Source: Nostoc cf. commune SO-36 (lineage in GTDB: Bacteria; Cyanobacteriota; Cyanobacteriia; Cyanobacteriales; Nostocaceae). Taken from it: a stretch of 64,000 nt of DNA. Positions 17,968-26,578 of the stretch are shown here, one piece after another; position 1 is the stretch's first letter, and each line of letters starts with the position of its first letter. The notes below the pieces were generated by a model. That model ran no database searches. It was not told where the DNA came from and saw only the letters and a program-made list of their open reading frames with translations. A program made the position numbers and the translations under genes. The stretch is taken from assembly GCF_023734775.1 (NCBI RefSeq), contig NZ_AP025732.1:3478501-3542500 (forward strand), read 5' to 3'.

Positions 17968-18693
17968 ATGAGTGGAAATAGCCCCCTAGAGATTTCTCGC
18001 GCTTTGGTGGCGGCACTTTCAACGCAAATGTTTCGCTATTACGAGGATCGCATTCCCCAGGATGCCAGCGTGTTGGTAGTCAGCAATCACCGCAGCTTTA
18101 TGGATGCACTGATTTTAATGGCGGCGTTATCGAGTCCGATTCGCTTTGCTTGCCATCACTACATGGGACAAGTGCCAATAATGCGGGAGATTGTCACCGG
18201 ACAATTGGGGTGTTTTCCTTTGGAAGAAACTCAAAACCGTCACCAAAGCTTTTTTTCGCAGTCGCAGGTGCTATTGCAGTCCAAGCAGATGGTGGGAGTA
18301 TTTCCAGAAGGGACTGAATCAATGGTGAAATTTAGTCAGCCAAATCATCTGAGTGAGTTTCATCGGGGATTTGCCCATTTGGCATTGCGGGCTGATGTGC
18401 AGGATTTAGCTATTTTGCCGATCGCGATCGCCTCCTTAGAAGAAGTCAACACTTCCGGCTTCCCCTTAAAGCTTTTGAGTGTATTTGACCCTTCAGAACC
18501 CTTATTTAACCAAGGCGGTTGGCATCCTTTGGTAATTTATCGTCGAGTTGCGGTGTTAATCGGTCGTCCTTATTGGATTACGCCCCAACATCATAAAAAA
18601 TATCATGGCAAACAAGCCAGAACTGTTGTGGCTGAACTGACAGAACACTGTCATGGTGAAATTAGCAATTTACTGCGTCAAGGTTGCTATTAA
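17968..18693 (+). CDS. Lysophospholipid acyltransferase-like (PlsC superfamily) protein
   Basis: A 241-residue acyltransferase of the LPLAT superfamily. The catalytic block is SNHRSFMDAL near residues 45-54 (NHx4D with His and Asp). The second motif FPEGTESM around 112-119 corresponds to the glycerol-phosphate-binding EGTR box, though the Arg is replaced by Glu-Ser. That substitution suggests an acceptor other than lysophosphatidate. It precedes an alpha/beta hydrolase gene by 170 bases on the same strand. The pair resembles the two halves of plant phytyl-ester-synthase-type acyltransferases, where a hydrolase and an LPLAT domain occur in one chain. The bona fide plsC of the window is at 34871-35509. 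Confidence 0.82.
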   Translation: MSGNSPLEISRALVAALSTQMFRYYEDRIPQDASVLVVSNHRSFMDALILMAALSSPIRFACHHYMGQVPIMREIVTGQLGCFPLEETQNRHQSFFSQSQVLLQSKQMVGVFPEGTESMVKFSQPNHLSEFHRGFAHLALRADVQDLAILPIAIASLEEVNTSGFPLKLLSVFDPSEPLFNQGGWHPLVIYRRVAVLIGRPYWITPQHHKKYHGKQARTVVAELTEHCHGEISNLLRQGCY

Positions 18694-18825
18694 AAGCATT
18701 CGATTTTGAATTTTGGACTGTCTTCACGACTAACAGCTAGCATTGTTCCAAGACCTTTTTTGTTTTTGCTCAAAACTACCGAAGCTCGTAACAGCAACAA
18801 TCAGCGATCCAAAAGTTTTATACCA

Positions 18826-18866
18826 TTGACTAATGACCAATGACCAATGATCAATGACCAATGACT
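18826..18866. repeat. TGACCAA heptamer array running into a start codon
   Basis: About five tandem copies of a TGACCAA-type heptamer end in ATGACTATCC, so the start codon of the hydrolase gene at 18861 lies inside the last repeat unit. This places a variable tandem repeat where the ribosome-binding site should be. Confidence 0.75.
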
Positions 18867-19679
18867 ATCCAAGAAGTTGAGCTAAATCCTTGTTTCCTGA
18901 CTCCTGAACGAGTACAGCCAGAGTATCCCCTGTTAGTATATTTGCCAGGAATGGATGGAACTGGTCAACTATTGCGATCGCAAACCGTAGGATTAGAAAC
19001 TGGCTTTGATGTGCGCTCTTTGGCGCTTCCCCGGAAAGGCCTTAACACTTGGGATGCCCTAACTAAGAGTGTATTGGACTTGATCGACGGCGAATTAGAA
19101 AAAAGCTCTCAGAGAGCAGTTTACTTGTGTGGTGAATCCTTTGGTGGTTGCTTGGCAATGAAAGTCGCAATCCAAGCACCCCATTTATTTAAGCGAATTA
19201 TCTTAATTAACCCAGCTTCGTCCTTTCAGCTTCGCCCTTGGTTAAGTTGGGCATCCCAGCTAACTTACCTAGTGCCAACAGGATTGTATGATATTGGCGC
19301 ACTAGGCTTGTTGCCATTTTTAGCATCTTTGTCACGCATTTCTCGGAGCGATCGCCACGATTTGTTGAAAACTATGCGTTCTGTCCCAGCAGAAACCGTT
19401 CTTTGGCGGTTGTCTTTACTGCGAGAGTTTCATCTTGATGAAGAAAAGTTGGGTCACTTAACTCAACCAGTTTTGTTGATTGCCGGTGGTAGCGATCGCC
19501 TTTTGCCTTCTGTAACTGAAGTGAAGCGGATAGGCAACATCTTACCAAATAATAAAATAGTGGTTTTGCCCCATTGTGGACACGCTTGCTTGCTAGAACA
19601 AGATACTAATCTCTACGAAATTCTTGAGGCTAACGACTTTTTAGAAAGTAAAGCTGATACAGGTAGAGTTAAAAAGTAA
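18861..19679 (+). CDS. Alpha/beta hydrolase (esterase/acyltransferase type)
   Basis: A 272-residue alpha/beta hydrolase. YLPGMDGTG (27-35) forms the oxyanion loop and CGESFGG has nucleophile Ser93. GGSDRLLPS gives the acidic residue and HCGHACLLEQ the His. PGMDGTG and GESFGG are typical of the esterase part of plant phytyl ester synthases and related cyanobacterial proteins. A lipid-ester role is supported by the acyltransferase gene just upstream, and the substrate is inferred only. The start ATG lies within a heptamer array with no purine-rich ribosome site visible, so translation may depend on the repeat or on the upstream gene. Confidence 0.78.
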   Translation: MTIQEVELNPCFLTPERVQPEYPLLVYLPGMDGTGQLLRSQTVGLETGFDVRSLALPRKGLNTWDALTKSVLDLIDGELEKSSQRAVYLCGESFGGCLAMKVAIQAPHLFKRIILINPASSFQLRPWLSWASQLTYLVPTGLYDIGALGLLPFLASLSRISRSDRHDLLKTMRSVPAETVLWRLSLLREFHLDEEKLGHLTQPVLLIAGGSDRLLPSVTEVKRIGNILPNNKIVVLPHCGHACLLEQDTNLYEILEANDFLESKADTGRVKK

Positions 19680-19809
19680 AAAGTTGTCTATAGTTAAGGG
19701 CCATTCTAATTTCTAATTGCTTTAACAAATTGTACTTATCGAGAGATGTCAAAGCCGCTCAAACTTCGTTACAAGTTTAAAGAGAGGCTTTACAGGATGG
19801 TTTCAACCA

Positions 19810-20976
19810 ATGGCAGACAAACCCCAAGAAACAAAGGTGAATAAATTAGTTAATTCATCCAGAGAAACTTCAGAAGTAGGAATTCAGACTCAATCATCAG
19901 TAGAAAATGAACCTTCTATATTTGAGTCTTTTATTAAAACTGTTGCTCAAACTGGCCAAGCAGTTTTAGACACAGCAGTAGGAGTGGGAGAAGCGACAGC
20001 CAAAGAAACACACAAGTTGATTGAGCAAACAACTCAAAGCAGTGGTCAGGTTGTGAATCGCCTCAGCGAAAATTGGCTGATTAGAAGAGTATCTGGAGTG
20101 TTAAATCTAAATTGGCTAATTAATGATAATAACCTTGTTGATTTGGAAAAAGCAGAAGCGGCAGCAAAGAAGCTTAAGCAACAGTATCCAAATGAATCAC
20201 CCAGCCAGATTGCTCACAGAATTATGGTGGAAAAAGCAACTCAAGCAGGGACAGTGGGACTAGCCACTAGTATTTTGCCAGGTATGGCAGTTGCATTGTT
20301 GGCAATTGATTTAACAGCGACAACAAAATTGCAGTCAGAAATGCTTTATCAAATTGCATCTGTCTACGGGTTGGATTTAAAAGATCCAGCTCGTAAAGGT
20401 GAAATTTTGGCAATTTTTGGGTTGGCTTTGGGTGGAGGGCGTCTTTTGAAAGCTGCGGGATTAGGCTTGTTGCGAAATGTGCCTTTAGCGGGTGCGGTAA
20501 TTGGCGCTAGTTCTAATGCAACGATGATCTATTCATTGGGGTATGCTGCTTGTCGATTTTACGAAACCAAGCTGGATGAATCAACTTCTCTGGCGTCCCC
20601 GCAGACATTAGCAACATTAAAAGCCGAAAGTGAAAAGTATCTGGAAAGTGCGATCGCTCAAGAAGCCGTGATGGATCAAATCTTAGTTCACATGATCCTA
20701 GCCAGTCATCCAGATAAGACTTTGGAAGAAATTTTGCCAGAATTACAAGCTGTAAAACTCAGTCCTAACTCGTTGGATGCCATTGCCCAAAATATCAAAT
20801 CGCCTAAGTCTTTAGATATACTGCTCAATCAGCTAAATCGTGATTTTGCTGTACCCTTGCTCGTTCAGTGTAAAAAAATTGCCCAGCTTGATAATAAGAC
20901 TACACGACTTGAGCAAGAAATAATAGAAGCGATCGCCAACAAATTTAATATTGACGCAAATAAAATTGGTAGATAG
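19810..20976 (+). CDS. EcsC family protein
   Basis: A 388-residue protein. The first 75 residues are polar and Ser/Thr/Glu-rich. From about 110 the EcsC-like region begins with KKLKQQYPNESPSQIAHRIM. It continues through hydrophobic helices such as TSILPGMAVALLAIDLTATT (about 156-175) and LGLLRNVPLAGAVIGASSNA (about 220-240). EcsC was named from the Bacillus ecs operon, but its biochemical role is unknown. The C-terminal 130 residues look helical and soluble. The 42-bp tandem-repeat ORF begins 3 bases after its stop codon, close enough to be co-transcribed. Confidence 0.7.
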   Translation: MADKPQETKVNKLVNSSRETSEVGIQTQSSVENEPSIFESFIKTVAQTGQAVLDTAVGVGEATAKETHKLIEQTTQSSGQVVNRLSENWLIRRVSGVLNLNWLINDNNLVDLEKAEAAAKKLKQQYPNESPSQIAHRIMVEKATQAGTVGLATSILPGMAVALLAIDLTATTKLQSEMLYQIASVYGLDLKDPARKGEILAIFGLALGGGRLLKAAGLGLLRNVPLAGAVIGASSNATMIYSLGYAACRFYETKLDESTSLASPQTLATLKAESEKYLESAIAQEAVMDQILVHMILASHPDKTLEEILPELQAVKLSPNSLDAIAQNIKSPKSLDILLNQLNRDFAVPLLVQCKKIAQLDNKTTRLEQEIIEAIANKFNIDANKIGR

Positions 20977-20979
20977 GGG

Positions 20980-21312
20980 ATGGGGCATGGAACAGGAAGT
21001 AAAACAGTAAAGTTAATAGTCGTTAACGGAGTTCCGATGTGGATTAATGAGGATCAAAGACTCATTAACGGAGTTCTGAGGTGGATTAATGAGGATCAAA
21101 GACTCGTTAACGGAGTTCCGAGGTGGATTAATAAGGATCAAAGACTCATTAACGGAGTTCCGAGGTGGATTAATGAGGATCAAAGACTCGTTAACGGAGT
21201 TCCGAGGTGGATTAATGAGTATCAAAGACTCGTTAACGGAGTTCCGAGGTGGATTAATGAGAATCAAAGACTCGTTAATGGGCGCTATTTATACCAATTG
21301 GCTAAATTATAG
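20980..21312 (+). CDS. ORF made of six 14-residue repeats (coding status uncertain)
   Basis: A 110-codon frame starts at ATG 20980, three bases after the EcsC gene stop. Most of it is a perfect-period 42-bp repeat giving the 14-residue unit NGVPRWINEDQRLV, followed by a short tail. I do not recognise the unit. Caution is needed. Because 42 is a multiple of three, other frames are also open over the array on both strands, so the open frame itself is weak evidence. Differences between units are mostly amino-acid-changing (E/K, D/Y, D/N, V/I, P/L), which argues against strong selection on this reading. It may be a small repeat protein or a non-coding array. Confidence 0.35.
   Translation: MGHGTGSKTVKLIVVNGVPMWINEDQRLINGVLRWINEDQRLVNGVPRWINKDQRLINGVPRWINEDQRLVNGVPRWINEYQRLVNGVPRWINENQRLVNGRYLYQLAKL
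21022..21273. repeat. Six tandem copies of a 42-bp unit
   Basis: Units begin at 21022, 21064, 21106, 21148, 21190 and 21232, each 42 bases, with 1-3 substitutions and no length change. A partial seventh copy starts at 21274. Each unit contains a near-palindrome around GTTAAC and a CGGA-GT-TCCG mini-stem, so the array has a dyad every 42 bases. It lies directly after the EcsC gene. Confidence 0.9.
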
Positions 21313-21417
21313 TTACTGATTCCTGCTTCCCTATATCCAATGCCCACTCGCCTCACCATGAAACAAGAATTTTGAGCAATACTGGTACAAGAAGGAATAT
21401 TTACACAAAATCTCAAA

Positions 21418-22899
21418 ATGAAAATTCAACCGAGTGATAAGCCTTTGCTAGAGTGGGCAGGCGATAGTTTGGCAATTGGATTATTTGAAGATGCAGTAGA
21501 GTTAACCGGAGAACTGGCAACTTTAGATCAAAAGTTTTCTGGGATCTTAAAAGAACTGATTGCCGAAGAAGAATTTAAAGGTAAAGCCAATAGCACTATT
21601 TTTACCCGTGTGAATGCTGGTAGCCCAGTGCGGAAATTGATTTTAGTAGGTTTAGGAAAACCAGAAACACTAAAACCAGATACTCTGCGCCGCGCTGCTG
21701 CTGCTGTAGCTAGGGTAGGAAAGAAGCAAAAAAGCAAAATTCTGGGTTTTAGTTTTCCATTGTGGAACAATGATCCAGCAGCCAGTGCCCAAGCGATCGC
21801 AGAAGGTGTTGAATTAGCACTGTACCAAGATATTCGCTTTAAATCAGAACCCGAAGATAAAGGTTCACAAATAGAAACCGTAGATTTACTAGGATTTGGT
21901 GGACAAGAAGCCGCCATCACCCGCGCCAATCAAATTGTTTCAGGCGTAAATTTGGCACGGCAATTAGTGGCAGCACCACCTAATGCCGTAACACCAATTA
22001 CTTTGGCAGAAACTGCTCAAGCGATCGCCAACGAACACGGTTTACAACTAGAAATTCTAGAACGGGAAGAGTGCGAAAAGTTAGGTATGGGTGCTTTTTT
22101 AGGAGTAGCCCAAGCTTCCGATTTACCACCTAAATTCATTCACCTGACTTACAAACCAGAAGGTACACCCAAAAAGAAACTGGCAATTATTGGCAAAGGT
22201 TTAACCTTCGACTCCGGCGGACTCAATATTAAAGGTGCTGGTAGCGGCATCGAAACCATGAAAATTGACATGGGTGGTGCAGCAGCTACCTTGGGCGCAG
22301 CAAAAGCAATTGCTCAACTCAAGCCAGATTCAGAAGTTCACTTTATCTCGGCGGTGACTGAGAACATGATTAGCGGCCGTGCCATGCGCCCAGGAGACAT
22401 TCTCACAGCATCAAACGGCAAAACAATCGAAGTGAACAACACCGACGCTGAAGGACGTTTGACCTTAGCAGATGCCTTGGTGTATACCGACAAATTGGGA
22501 TTAGATGCGATCGTTGATTTAGCCACCCTGACTGGAGCCAACGTCATTGCCTTGGGTGAAGATATTGCTGGTTTATACACTCCCGATGATGCTGTAGCTT
22601 CCCAGATCGAAAAAGCTGCGGAAACTTCAGGAGAAAAGATTTGGCGAATGCCAATGGAAGAAAAATATTTTGAAGGGCTAAAGTCTGGCATAGCGGACAT
22701 GAAAAATACAGGCCCGCGCCCAGGCGGTGCAATTACTGCTGCCCTTTTCCTCAAACAATTCGTCAAACAAACCCCTTGGGCGCACATAGATATTGCTGGC
22801 CCAGTGTGGACAGATAAAGAAAATGGCTACAACAGCGCAGGGGCAACCGGTTACGGCGTTCGGAGGCTAGTTAACTGGGTAGAAGGAAGTGGGGAGTAG
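21418..22899 (+). CDS. pepA: Leucyl aminopeptidase (M17)
   Basis: A 493-residue M17 family metallo-aminopeptidase that removes N-terminal residues in the cytoplasm and works as a hexamer. The two-zinc site is visible. [15 protein letters not shown] includes the Lys and Asp ligands, KIDMGGAA a further ligand, and [14 protein letters not shown] is the family signature with Asp and Glu ligands plus the catalytic Arg. The N-terminal 170 residues form the usual macro-like domain. The last codons (GSGE) and the stop lie inside a GGAGTAG repeat that continues downstream, so the C-terminus may differ slightly between strains. Confidence 0.96.
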   Translation: MKIQPSDKPLLEWAGDSLAIGLFEDAVELTGELATLDQKFSGILKELIAEEEFKGKANSTIFTRVNAGSPVRKLILVGLGKPETLKPDTLRRAAAAVARVGKKQKSKILGFSFPLWNNDPAASAQAIAEGVELALYQDIRFKSEPEDKGSQIETVDLLGFGGQEAAITRANQIVSGVNLARQLVAAPPNAVTPITLAETAQAIANEHGLQLEILEREECEKLGMGAFLGVAQASDLPPKFIHLTYKPEGTPKKKLAIIGKGLTFDSGGLNIKGAGSGIETMKIDMGGAAATLGAAKAIAQLKPDSEVHFISAVTENMISGRAMRPGDILTASNGKTIEVNNTDAEGRLTLADALVYTDKLGLDAIVDLATLTGANVIALGEDIAGLYTPDDAVASQIEKAAETSGEKIWRMPMEEKYFEGLKSGIADMKNTGPRPGGAITAALFLKQFVKQTPWAHIDIAGPVWTDKENGYNSAGATGYGVRRLVNWVEGSGE

Positions 22900-22952
22900 G
22901 GAGTAGGGGGCAGGGGGAGCAGGGGGAGCAAAGGGAGCAGAGGAGGCAGGCT

Positions 22953-23030
22953 AATGCCCAATGCCCAATGCCCAATGCCCAATGCCAATGCCCAATGCCC
23001 AATGCCCAATGCCCAATGCCCAATGCCCAA
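22953..23030. repeat. AATGCCC heptamer array
   Basis: Eleven consecutive AATGCCC units, with one unit of six bases near 22981. They are preceded by a purine-rich GGGGGAGCA-type stretch from 22885. This is a short tandem repeat of the Nostoc type, lying between pepA and plsX and non-coding. Confidence 0.9.
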
Positions 23031-23161
23031 ATTCATGCTATCTTGAGCTTGCCAGCAAAAATTGTTGCAATAGTAACAGAAGAAATTTGGCGGTCAGAAA
23101 GTTAAGCTTTTCGGGCTTTGCCATCTGGTAAAATTTGTAAGGTTTCTAGAAGCTGTGAGCA

Positions 23162-24184
23162 ATGAGATCGACTCGTGTACGGATCGCAATTGACGCAATG
23201 GGAGGGGATCACGCACCTGGTGAAATCGTTGCTGGCGCGTTGCGAGCAAGAGAAGAATTGGGTGTAGATGTATTGTTGGTTGGTGATCCGCAACAAATAG
23301 AAGCTGCCTTGCCATCAAAAACAAGTTTAGGGCAGGTGGAGATCGTGACTGCTGAGGAAGCGATCGCTATGGATGAGGAGCCTTTAAATGCAGTTAGACG
23401 CAAACGTAAGGCTTCTATCAATGTAGCGATGGATTTAGTCAAGCAGCAAAAGGCAGATGCCGTATTTTCTGCGGGTCACTCTGGGGCAGCGATGGCATCA
23501 GCTTTGCTCCGCTTAGGACGATTGCCAGGAATTGAGCGCCCAGCCATCGGCACAGTTTTTCCGACAATTATTGCTGGTAAGCCAGTGCTGGTACTTGATG
23601 TCGGCGCAAATGTAGATTGCCGTCCCCAGTTTTTAGAGCAGTTTGGCGTTATGGGGTCAGCTTACAGTCAGTATGTCTTGGGGACAACTGAACCAAAGGT
23701 GGGTTTGCTGAATATCGGTGAAGAAGACTCCAAAGGCAATGATGCAGCCGTCCGCGCCCACCAACTGCTACGCGAAAATTCCCAAATTAATTTTATTGGC
23801 AATGCTGAAGGGCGTGATGTGCTTTCCGGTCGCTTTGATGTGATTGTCTGCGATGGCTTTGTAGGTAATGTATTGTTAAAATTTGCCGAAGCCGTTGGAG
23901 AAGTGATTCTGCAAATTCTGCGGGAAGAATTACCCCAAGGATTGCACGGTCAAATCGGTTCAGCACTCTTAAAACCAAACCTGAAGCGGGTTAAGCAGCG
24001 CATGGATCACGCCGAACACGGCGGCGCTTTGCTGTTAGGCGTGGCAGGAGTCTGTTTAATTGGTCACGGCAGCTCCCAAGCACCCTCAATTTTTAATGCA
24101 ATTCGCATGGCAAAAGAAGCTGTTGACAACGAGGTGATACAACGAATTCAGTCCCAATATATCCTAGAGCGTGAGAGCGGTTAG
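23162..24184 (+). CDS. plsX: Phosphate acyltransferase PlsX
   Basis: A 340-residue enzyme that makes acyl-phosphate from acyl-ACP as the first step of PlsX/PlsY phospholipid synthesis. The opening RIAIDAMGGDHAP is the family N-terminus. Further landmarks are SAGHSGAAMA, LDVGANVDCRP, NIGEEDSKGND and the C-terminal GVCLIGHGSS. The length is normal. It is followed by fabH and fabD on the same strand, so membrane-lipid and fatty-acid initiation genes are grouped. A heptamer array lies on each side. The stop codon merges directly into TCATTGG repeats. Confidence 0.95.
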   Translation: MRSTRVRIAIDAMGGDHAPGEIVAGALRAREELGVDVLLVGDPQQIEAALPSKTSLGQVEIVTAEEAIAMDEEPLNAVRRKRKASINVAMDLVKQQKADAVFSAGHSGAAMASALLRLGRLPGIERPAIGTVFPTIIAGKPVLVLDVGANVDCRPQFLEQFGVMGSAYSQYVLGTTEPKVGLLNIGEEDSKGNDAAVRAHQLLRENSQINFIGNAEGRDVLSGRFDVIVCDGFVGNVLLKFAEAVGEVILQILREELPQGLHGQIGSALLKPNLKRVKQRMDHAEHGGALLLGVAGVCLIGHGSSQAPSIFNAIRMAKEAVDNEVIQRIQSQYILERESG

Positions 24185-24322
24185 TCATTGGTCATTGGTC
24201 ATTAGTCATTGGTCATTAGTCATTAGTCATTGGTCATTAGTCATTGGTCATTTGCAAAGGACAAAGGACAAAAGACAAAGGACAACTGACAAAGGACAAA
24301 GGACAAAAGACAAAGGACAAAA
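24184..24322. repeat. TCATTGG/TCATTAG and GGACAAA heptamer arrays upstream of fabH
   Basis: From the plsX stop codon onward there are nine or so TCATTGG/TCATTAG units, then about nine GGACAAA or AGACAAA units. The same unit families reappear in inverse orientation after fabH (25424-25530). Confidence 0.85.
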
Positions 24323-24363
24323 GACATAGACGCACCAGCGGCTTCCCGCAGGGTAGGACAAAA
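24323..24363 (+). repeat. Left inverted copy of a 41-bp repeat flanking fabH
   Basis: This 41-base segment begins GACATAGACGCACC and ends GGGTAGGACAAAA. It matches the reverse complement of 25383-25423 at about 36 of 41 positions. It lies 24 bases before the fabH start and probably overlaps its promoter. Confidence 0.8.
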
Positions 24364-24387
24364 AGCTGATAGCTTGGGAGATTAGGA

Positions 24388-25380
24388 GTGCAAAACTTAG
24401 GCGTAGCAATTACCGGAAGCGGCTCGGCAGTACCAGCAACTTCCTTACACAACCAGACATTGAGTGAACTAGTTGAAACATCAGATGAGTGGATCGCTAC
24501 AAGAACAGGAATTCGTCAACGGCGATTAGCATTGCCATCTGAGTCCTTGAGTGTACTCGCTACTGCCGCTAGCAGTCAGGCGATCGCAGCTTCGGGAATT
24601 AAAGCAGAAGACCTAGACCTGATTCTACTAGCGACTTCCACCCCGGATGATTTGTTTGGTAGTGCTTGTCAAGTACAAGCTAAATTGGGAGCCACCAACG
24701 CAGTAGCCTTTGACTTGACAGCAGCCTGCTCTGGCTTTGTGTTTGGTCTAGTTACAGCAGCCCAATACATTAGAACCGGCGTCTATAAAAACGTGCTATT
24801 AATCGGGGCAGATATCCTGTCTCGCTGGGTAGATTGGGAAGATCGGCGCACTTGTGTATTGTTTGGTGATGGTGCAGGAGCGGTAGTATTGCAAGCTGAC
24901 AAAAGCGATCGCTTATTAGGATTTGCCCTTAAAAGTGATGGCACTCAAAACCATCACCTCAATCTTGCTTATGCAGGCGCTTCCCAAGAACTGCTCCCTG
25001 ATGTAAATATTACAAAAGGCACTTACCAACCGATCACGATGAACGGCAAAGAAGTCTACCGCTTTGCTGTCCAAAAAGTGCCAGAAATCATTGATAAAGC
25101 CTTGTTTCAAGCCAACATCAGCGTTGAGCAAATAGATTGGCTGATATTGCATCAAGCCAATCAACGAATTATCGATGCCGTTGCCCAACGTCTAAATATC
25201 CCAGAACATAAAGTTATAAGTAATCTTGCCCAGTATGGCAATACCTCAGCTGCTTCCATCCCCTTAGCCTTAGATGAAGCAGTACGGCAAGGGAAAATTA
25301 AACCCAATGACATAGTTGCTACATCCGGCTTTGGTGCTGGTCTTACCTGGGGTGCGGCAATTTTTCAATGGGGAAGATAA
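24388..25380 (+). CDS. fabH: Beta-ketoacyl-ACP synthase III
   Basis: A 330-residue condensing enzyme that joins acetyl-CoA and malonyl-ACP to start fatty-acid synthesis. The catalytic triad is C114 (TAACSGF), H255 (LHQANQR) and N285 (QYGNTSAAS). The C-terminal GFGAGLTWG loop is intact. The start is GTG with a purine-rich AGGAG four bases upstream, which decides it. The gene sits between plsX and fabD but is bracketed by inverted copies of a 41-bp repeat plus heptamer arrays, unusual for a housekeeping gene. Confidence 0.96.
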   Translation: MQNLGVAITGSGSAVPATSLHNQTLSELVETSDEWIATRTGIRQRRLALPSESLSVLATAASSQAIAASGIKAEDLDLILLATSTPDDLFGSACQVQAKLGATNAVAFDLTAACSGFVFGLVTAAQYIRTGVYKNVLLIGADILSRWVDWEDRRTCVLFGDGAGAVVLQADKSDRLLGFALKSDGTQNHHLNLAYAGASQELLPDVNITKGTYQPITMNGKEVYRFAVQKVPEIIDKALFQANISVEQIDWLILHQANQRIIDAVAQRLNIPEHKVISNLAQYGNTSAASIPLALDEAVRQGKIKPNDIVATSGFGAGLTWGAAIFQWGR

Positions 25381-25382
25381 TA

Positions 25383-25423
25383 TTTTGTCCTACCCTGCGG
25401 TAAGCTGCTGACGCATCTATGTC
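25383..25423 (-). repeat. Right inverted copy of the 41-bp repeat flanking fabH
   Basis: Starting 3 bases after the fabH stop, this is the reverse complement of 24323-24363 with about five mismatches. The two copies bracket one gene of about 1 kb. Confidence 0.8.
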
Positions 25424-25530
25424 ATTAGTCCTTTGTCCTTTGTTAATGACAAATGACAAATGACAAATGACCAATGACCAATGACCAATGACCCATGACC
25501 ACTGACCACTGACTCTTGACAAATGACAAA
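25424..25530. repeat. TGACAAA/TGACCAA heptamer array running into the fabD start
   Basis: About a dozen heptamers (TGACAAA, TGACCAA, TGACCAC and variants) run from after the right 41-bp repeat to the fabD start. The start codon ATGACAAA is the last unit. No separate ribosome-binding sequence is visible. Confidence 0.85.
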
Positions 25531-26410
25531 AACTGCATGGGTGTTTCCCGGACAAGGTTCCCAAGCGCTGGGAATGGGAATGGATTTATTAGATATACCA
25601 TCAGCTAAAGACAAATTTGCCCAGGCTGAGGAAATTTTAGGCTGGTCTGTAATAGAAATCTGTCAAAAAGAAGAAGAAAAACTATCACAGACGCTATACA
25701 CTCAACCAATTCTTTATGTGGTAGAAAGCATTCTTGCTGATCTTCTCCGAGAAGATGGACACCAGCCAGATTTAGTTGCTGGCCACAGTTTGGGAGAATA
25801 TTCTGCCCTTTATGTAGCGGGTGTCTTTGAGTGGTCGGCTGGTTTATATTTAGTAAAGCGTCGCGCAGAACTCATGGATAGTGCCGTCGGTGGAATGATG
25901 GCAGCTTTGATGAACTTTGACCGCGAACAGTTGGAAACAGTCATTGCCCAAACGCCTGATGTAGTGCTAGCAAATGACAATAGTCCGGCTCAGGTGGTAA
26001 TTTCAGGCACGACTGAGGCTGTACAAGCAGTGATGACTCAAGTTAAAGCAAAGCGTGCGGTTCCCCTAAAAGTTTCTGGAGCATTTCACTCACATTTAAT
26101 AGCACCAGCAGCTGCGGAATTTCAAGATATTTTAGAATCTGTAGAATTTCAGCCAGCTACTGTGCCAGTGTTGTCTAATGTAGAACCAATTGCGTCTATT
26201 GATGCCGAGATTTTAAAGCAGCGCTTAAATAAACAAATGACTGGTTCTGTAAGATGGCGAGAAATTTGTCTGCAATTACCAGCCAACGGAATTGAGCGAG
26301 TAATGGAAATTGGCCCTGGTAAAGTGCTAACTGGATTGATTAAACGTAGTAGCCCTGACTTAATATTAAAAAATATCCAGAGTGTTGCTGATTTAGGCAC
26401 TGCAAAATAA
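25523..26410 (+). CDS. fabD: Malonyl-CoA:ACP transacylase
   Basis: A 295-residue transacylase that loads malonate onto acyl carrier protein. FPGQGSQALGMG at 8-19 is the family start. The nucleophile Ser89 sits in GHSLGE and the catalytic His191 in SGAFHSHLIAPA. The length is normal. It follows fabH after 142 bases of repeats, and its first codons (ATGACAAAAACT) continue the heptamer pattern, so the repeat array forms its leader. After its stop come a strong palindrome and then two kinase genes on the other strand, which separate it from plsC at 34871. Confidence 0.96.
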   Translation: MTKTAWVFPGQGSQALGMGMDLLDIPSAKDKFAQAEEILGWSVIEICQKEEEKLSQTLYTQPILYVVESILADLLREDGHQPDLVAGHSLGEYSALYVAGVFEWSAGLYLVKRRAELMDSAVGGMMAALMNFDREQLETVIAQTPDVVLANDNSPAQVVISGTTEAVQAVMTQVKAKRAVPLKVSGAFHSHLIAPAAAEFQDILESVEFQPATVPVLSNVEPIASIDAEILKQRLNKQMTGSVRWREICLQLPANGIERVMEIGPGKVLTGLIKRSSPDLILKNIQSVADLGTAK

Positions 26411-26437
26411 AGGACTTCCAATTAAAAAACATTCCAT

Positions 26438-26478
26438 CCCTGCGGGACGCTTACGCGAACACGGAGCGTCCCGCAGGG
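26438..26478. repeat. Perfect 14-bp GC-rich palindrome after fabD
   Basis: CCCTGCGGGACGCT at 26438-26451 pairs perfectly with 26465-26478 around a 13-nt loop. It lies 28 bases past the fabD stop, where it may act as a terminator. The sequence type (CTGCGGGACGC) is a dispersed palindrome in Nostoc genomes; a related CCCGCAGGG core occurs near 24346. Confidence 0.7.
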
Positions 26479-26578
26479 TACGTAGTAGCGCACATCTTTG
26501 CGCCACTAAAAATTGTCTGTACTCAACGCAATTGCAAACTGCCATATCTCCGATTGATGTTGTAATTGTAAATTCTCG

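Noticed and set aside
21013..21319. Additional open frames on both strands of the 42-bp array
   Set aside because: They follow automatically from a repeat period divisible by three; not independent genes.
22953..23030. AATGCCC array as a CRISPR-like repeat
   Set aside because: Units are directly adjacent with no spacers and no cas genes are near; it is a heptamer tandem repeat.
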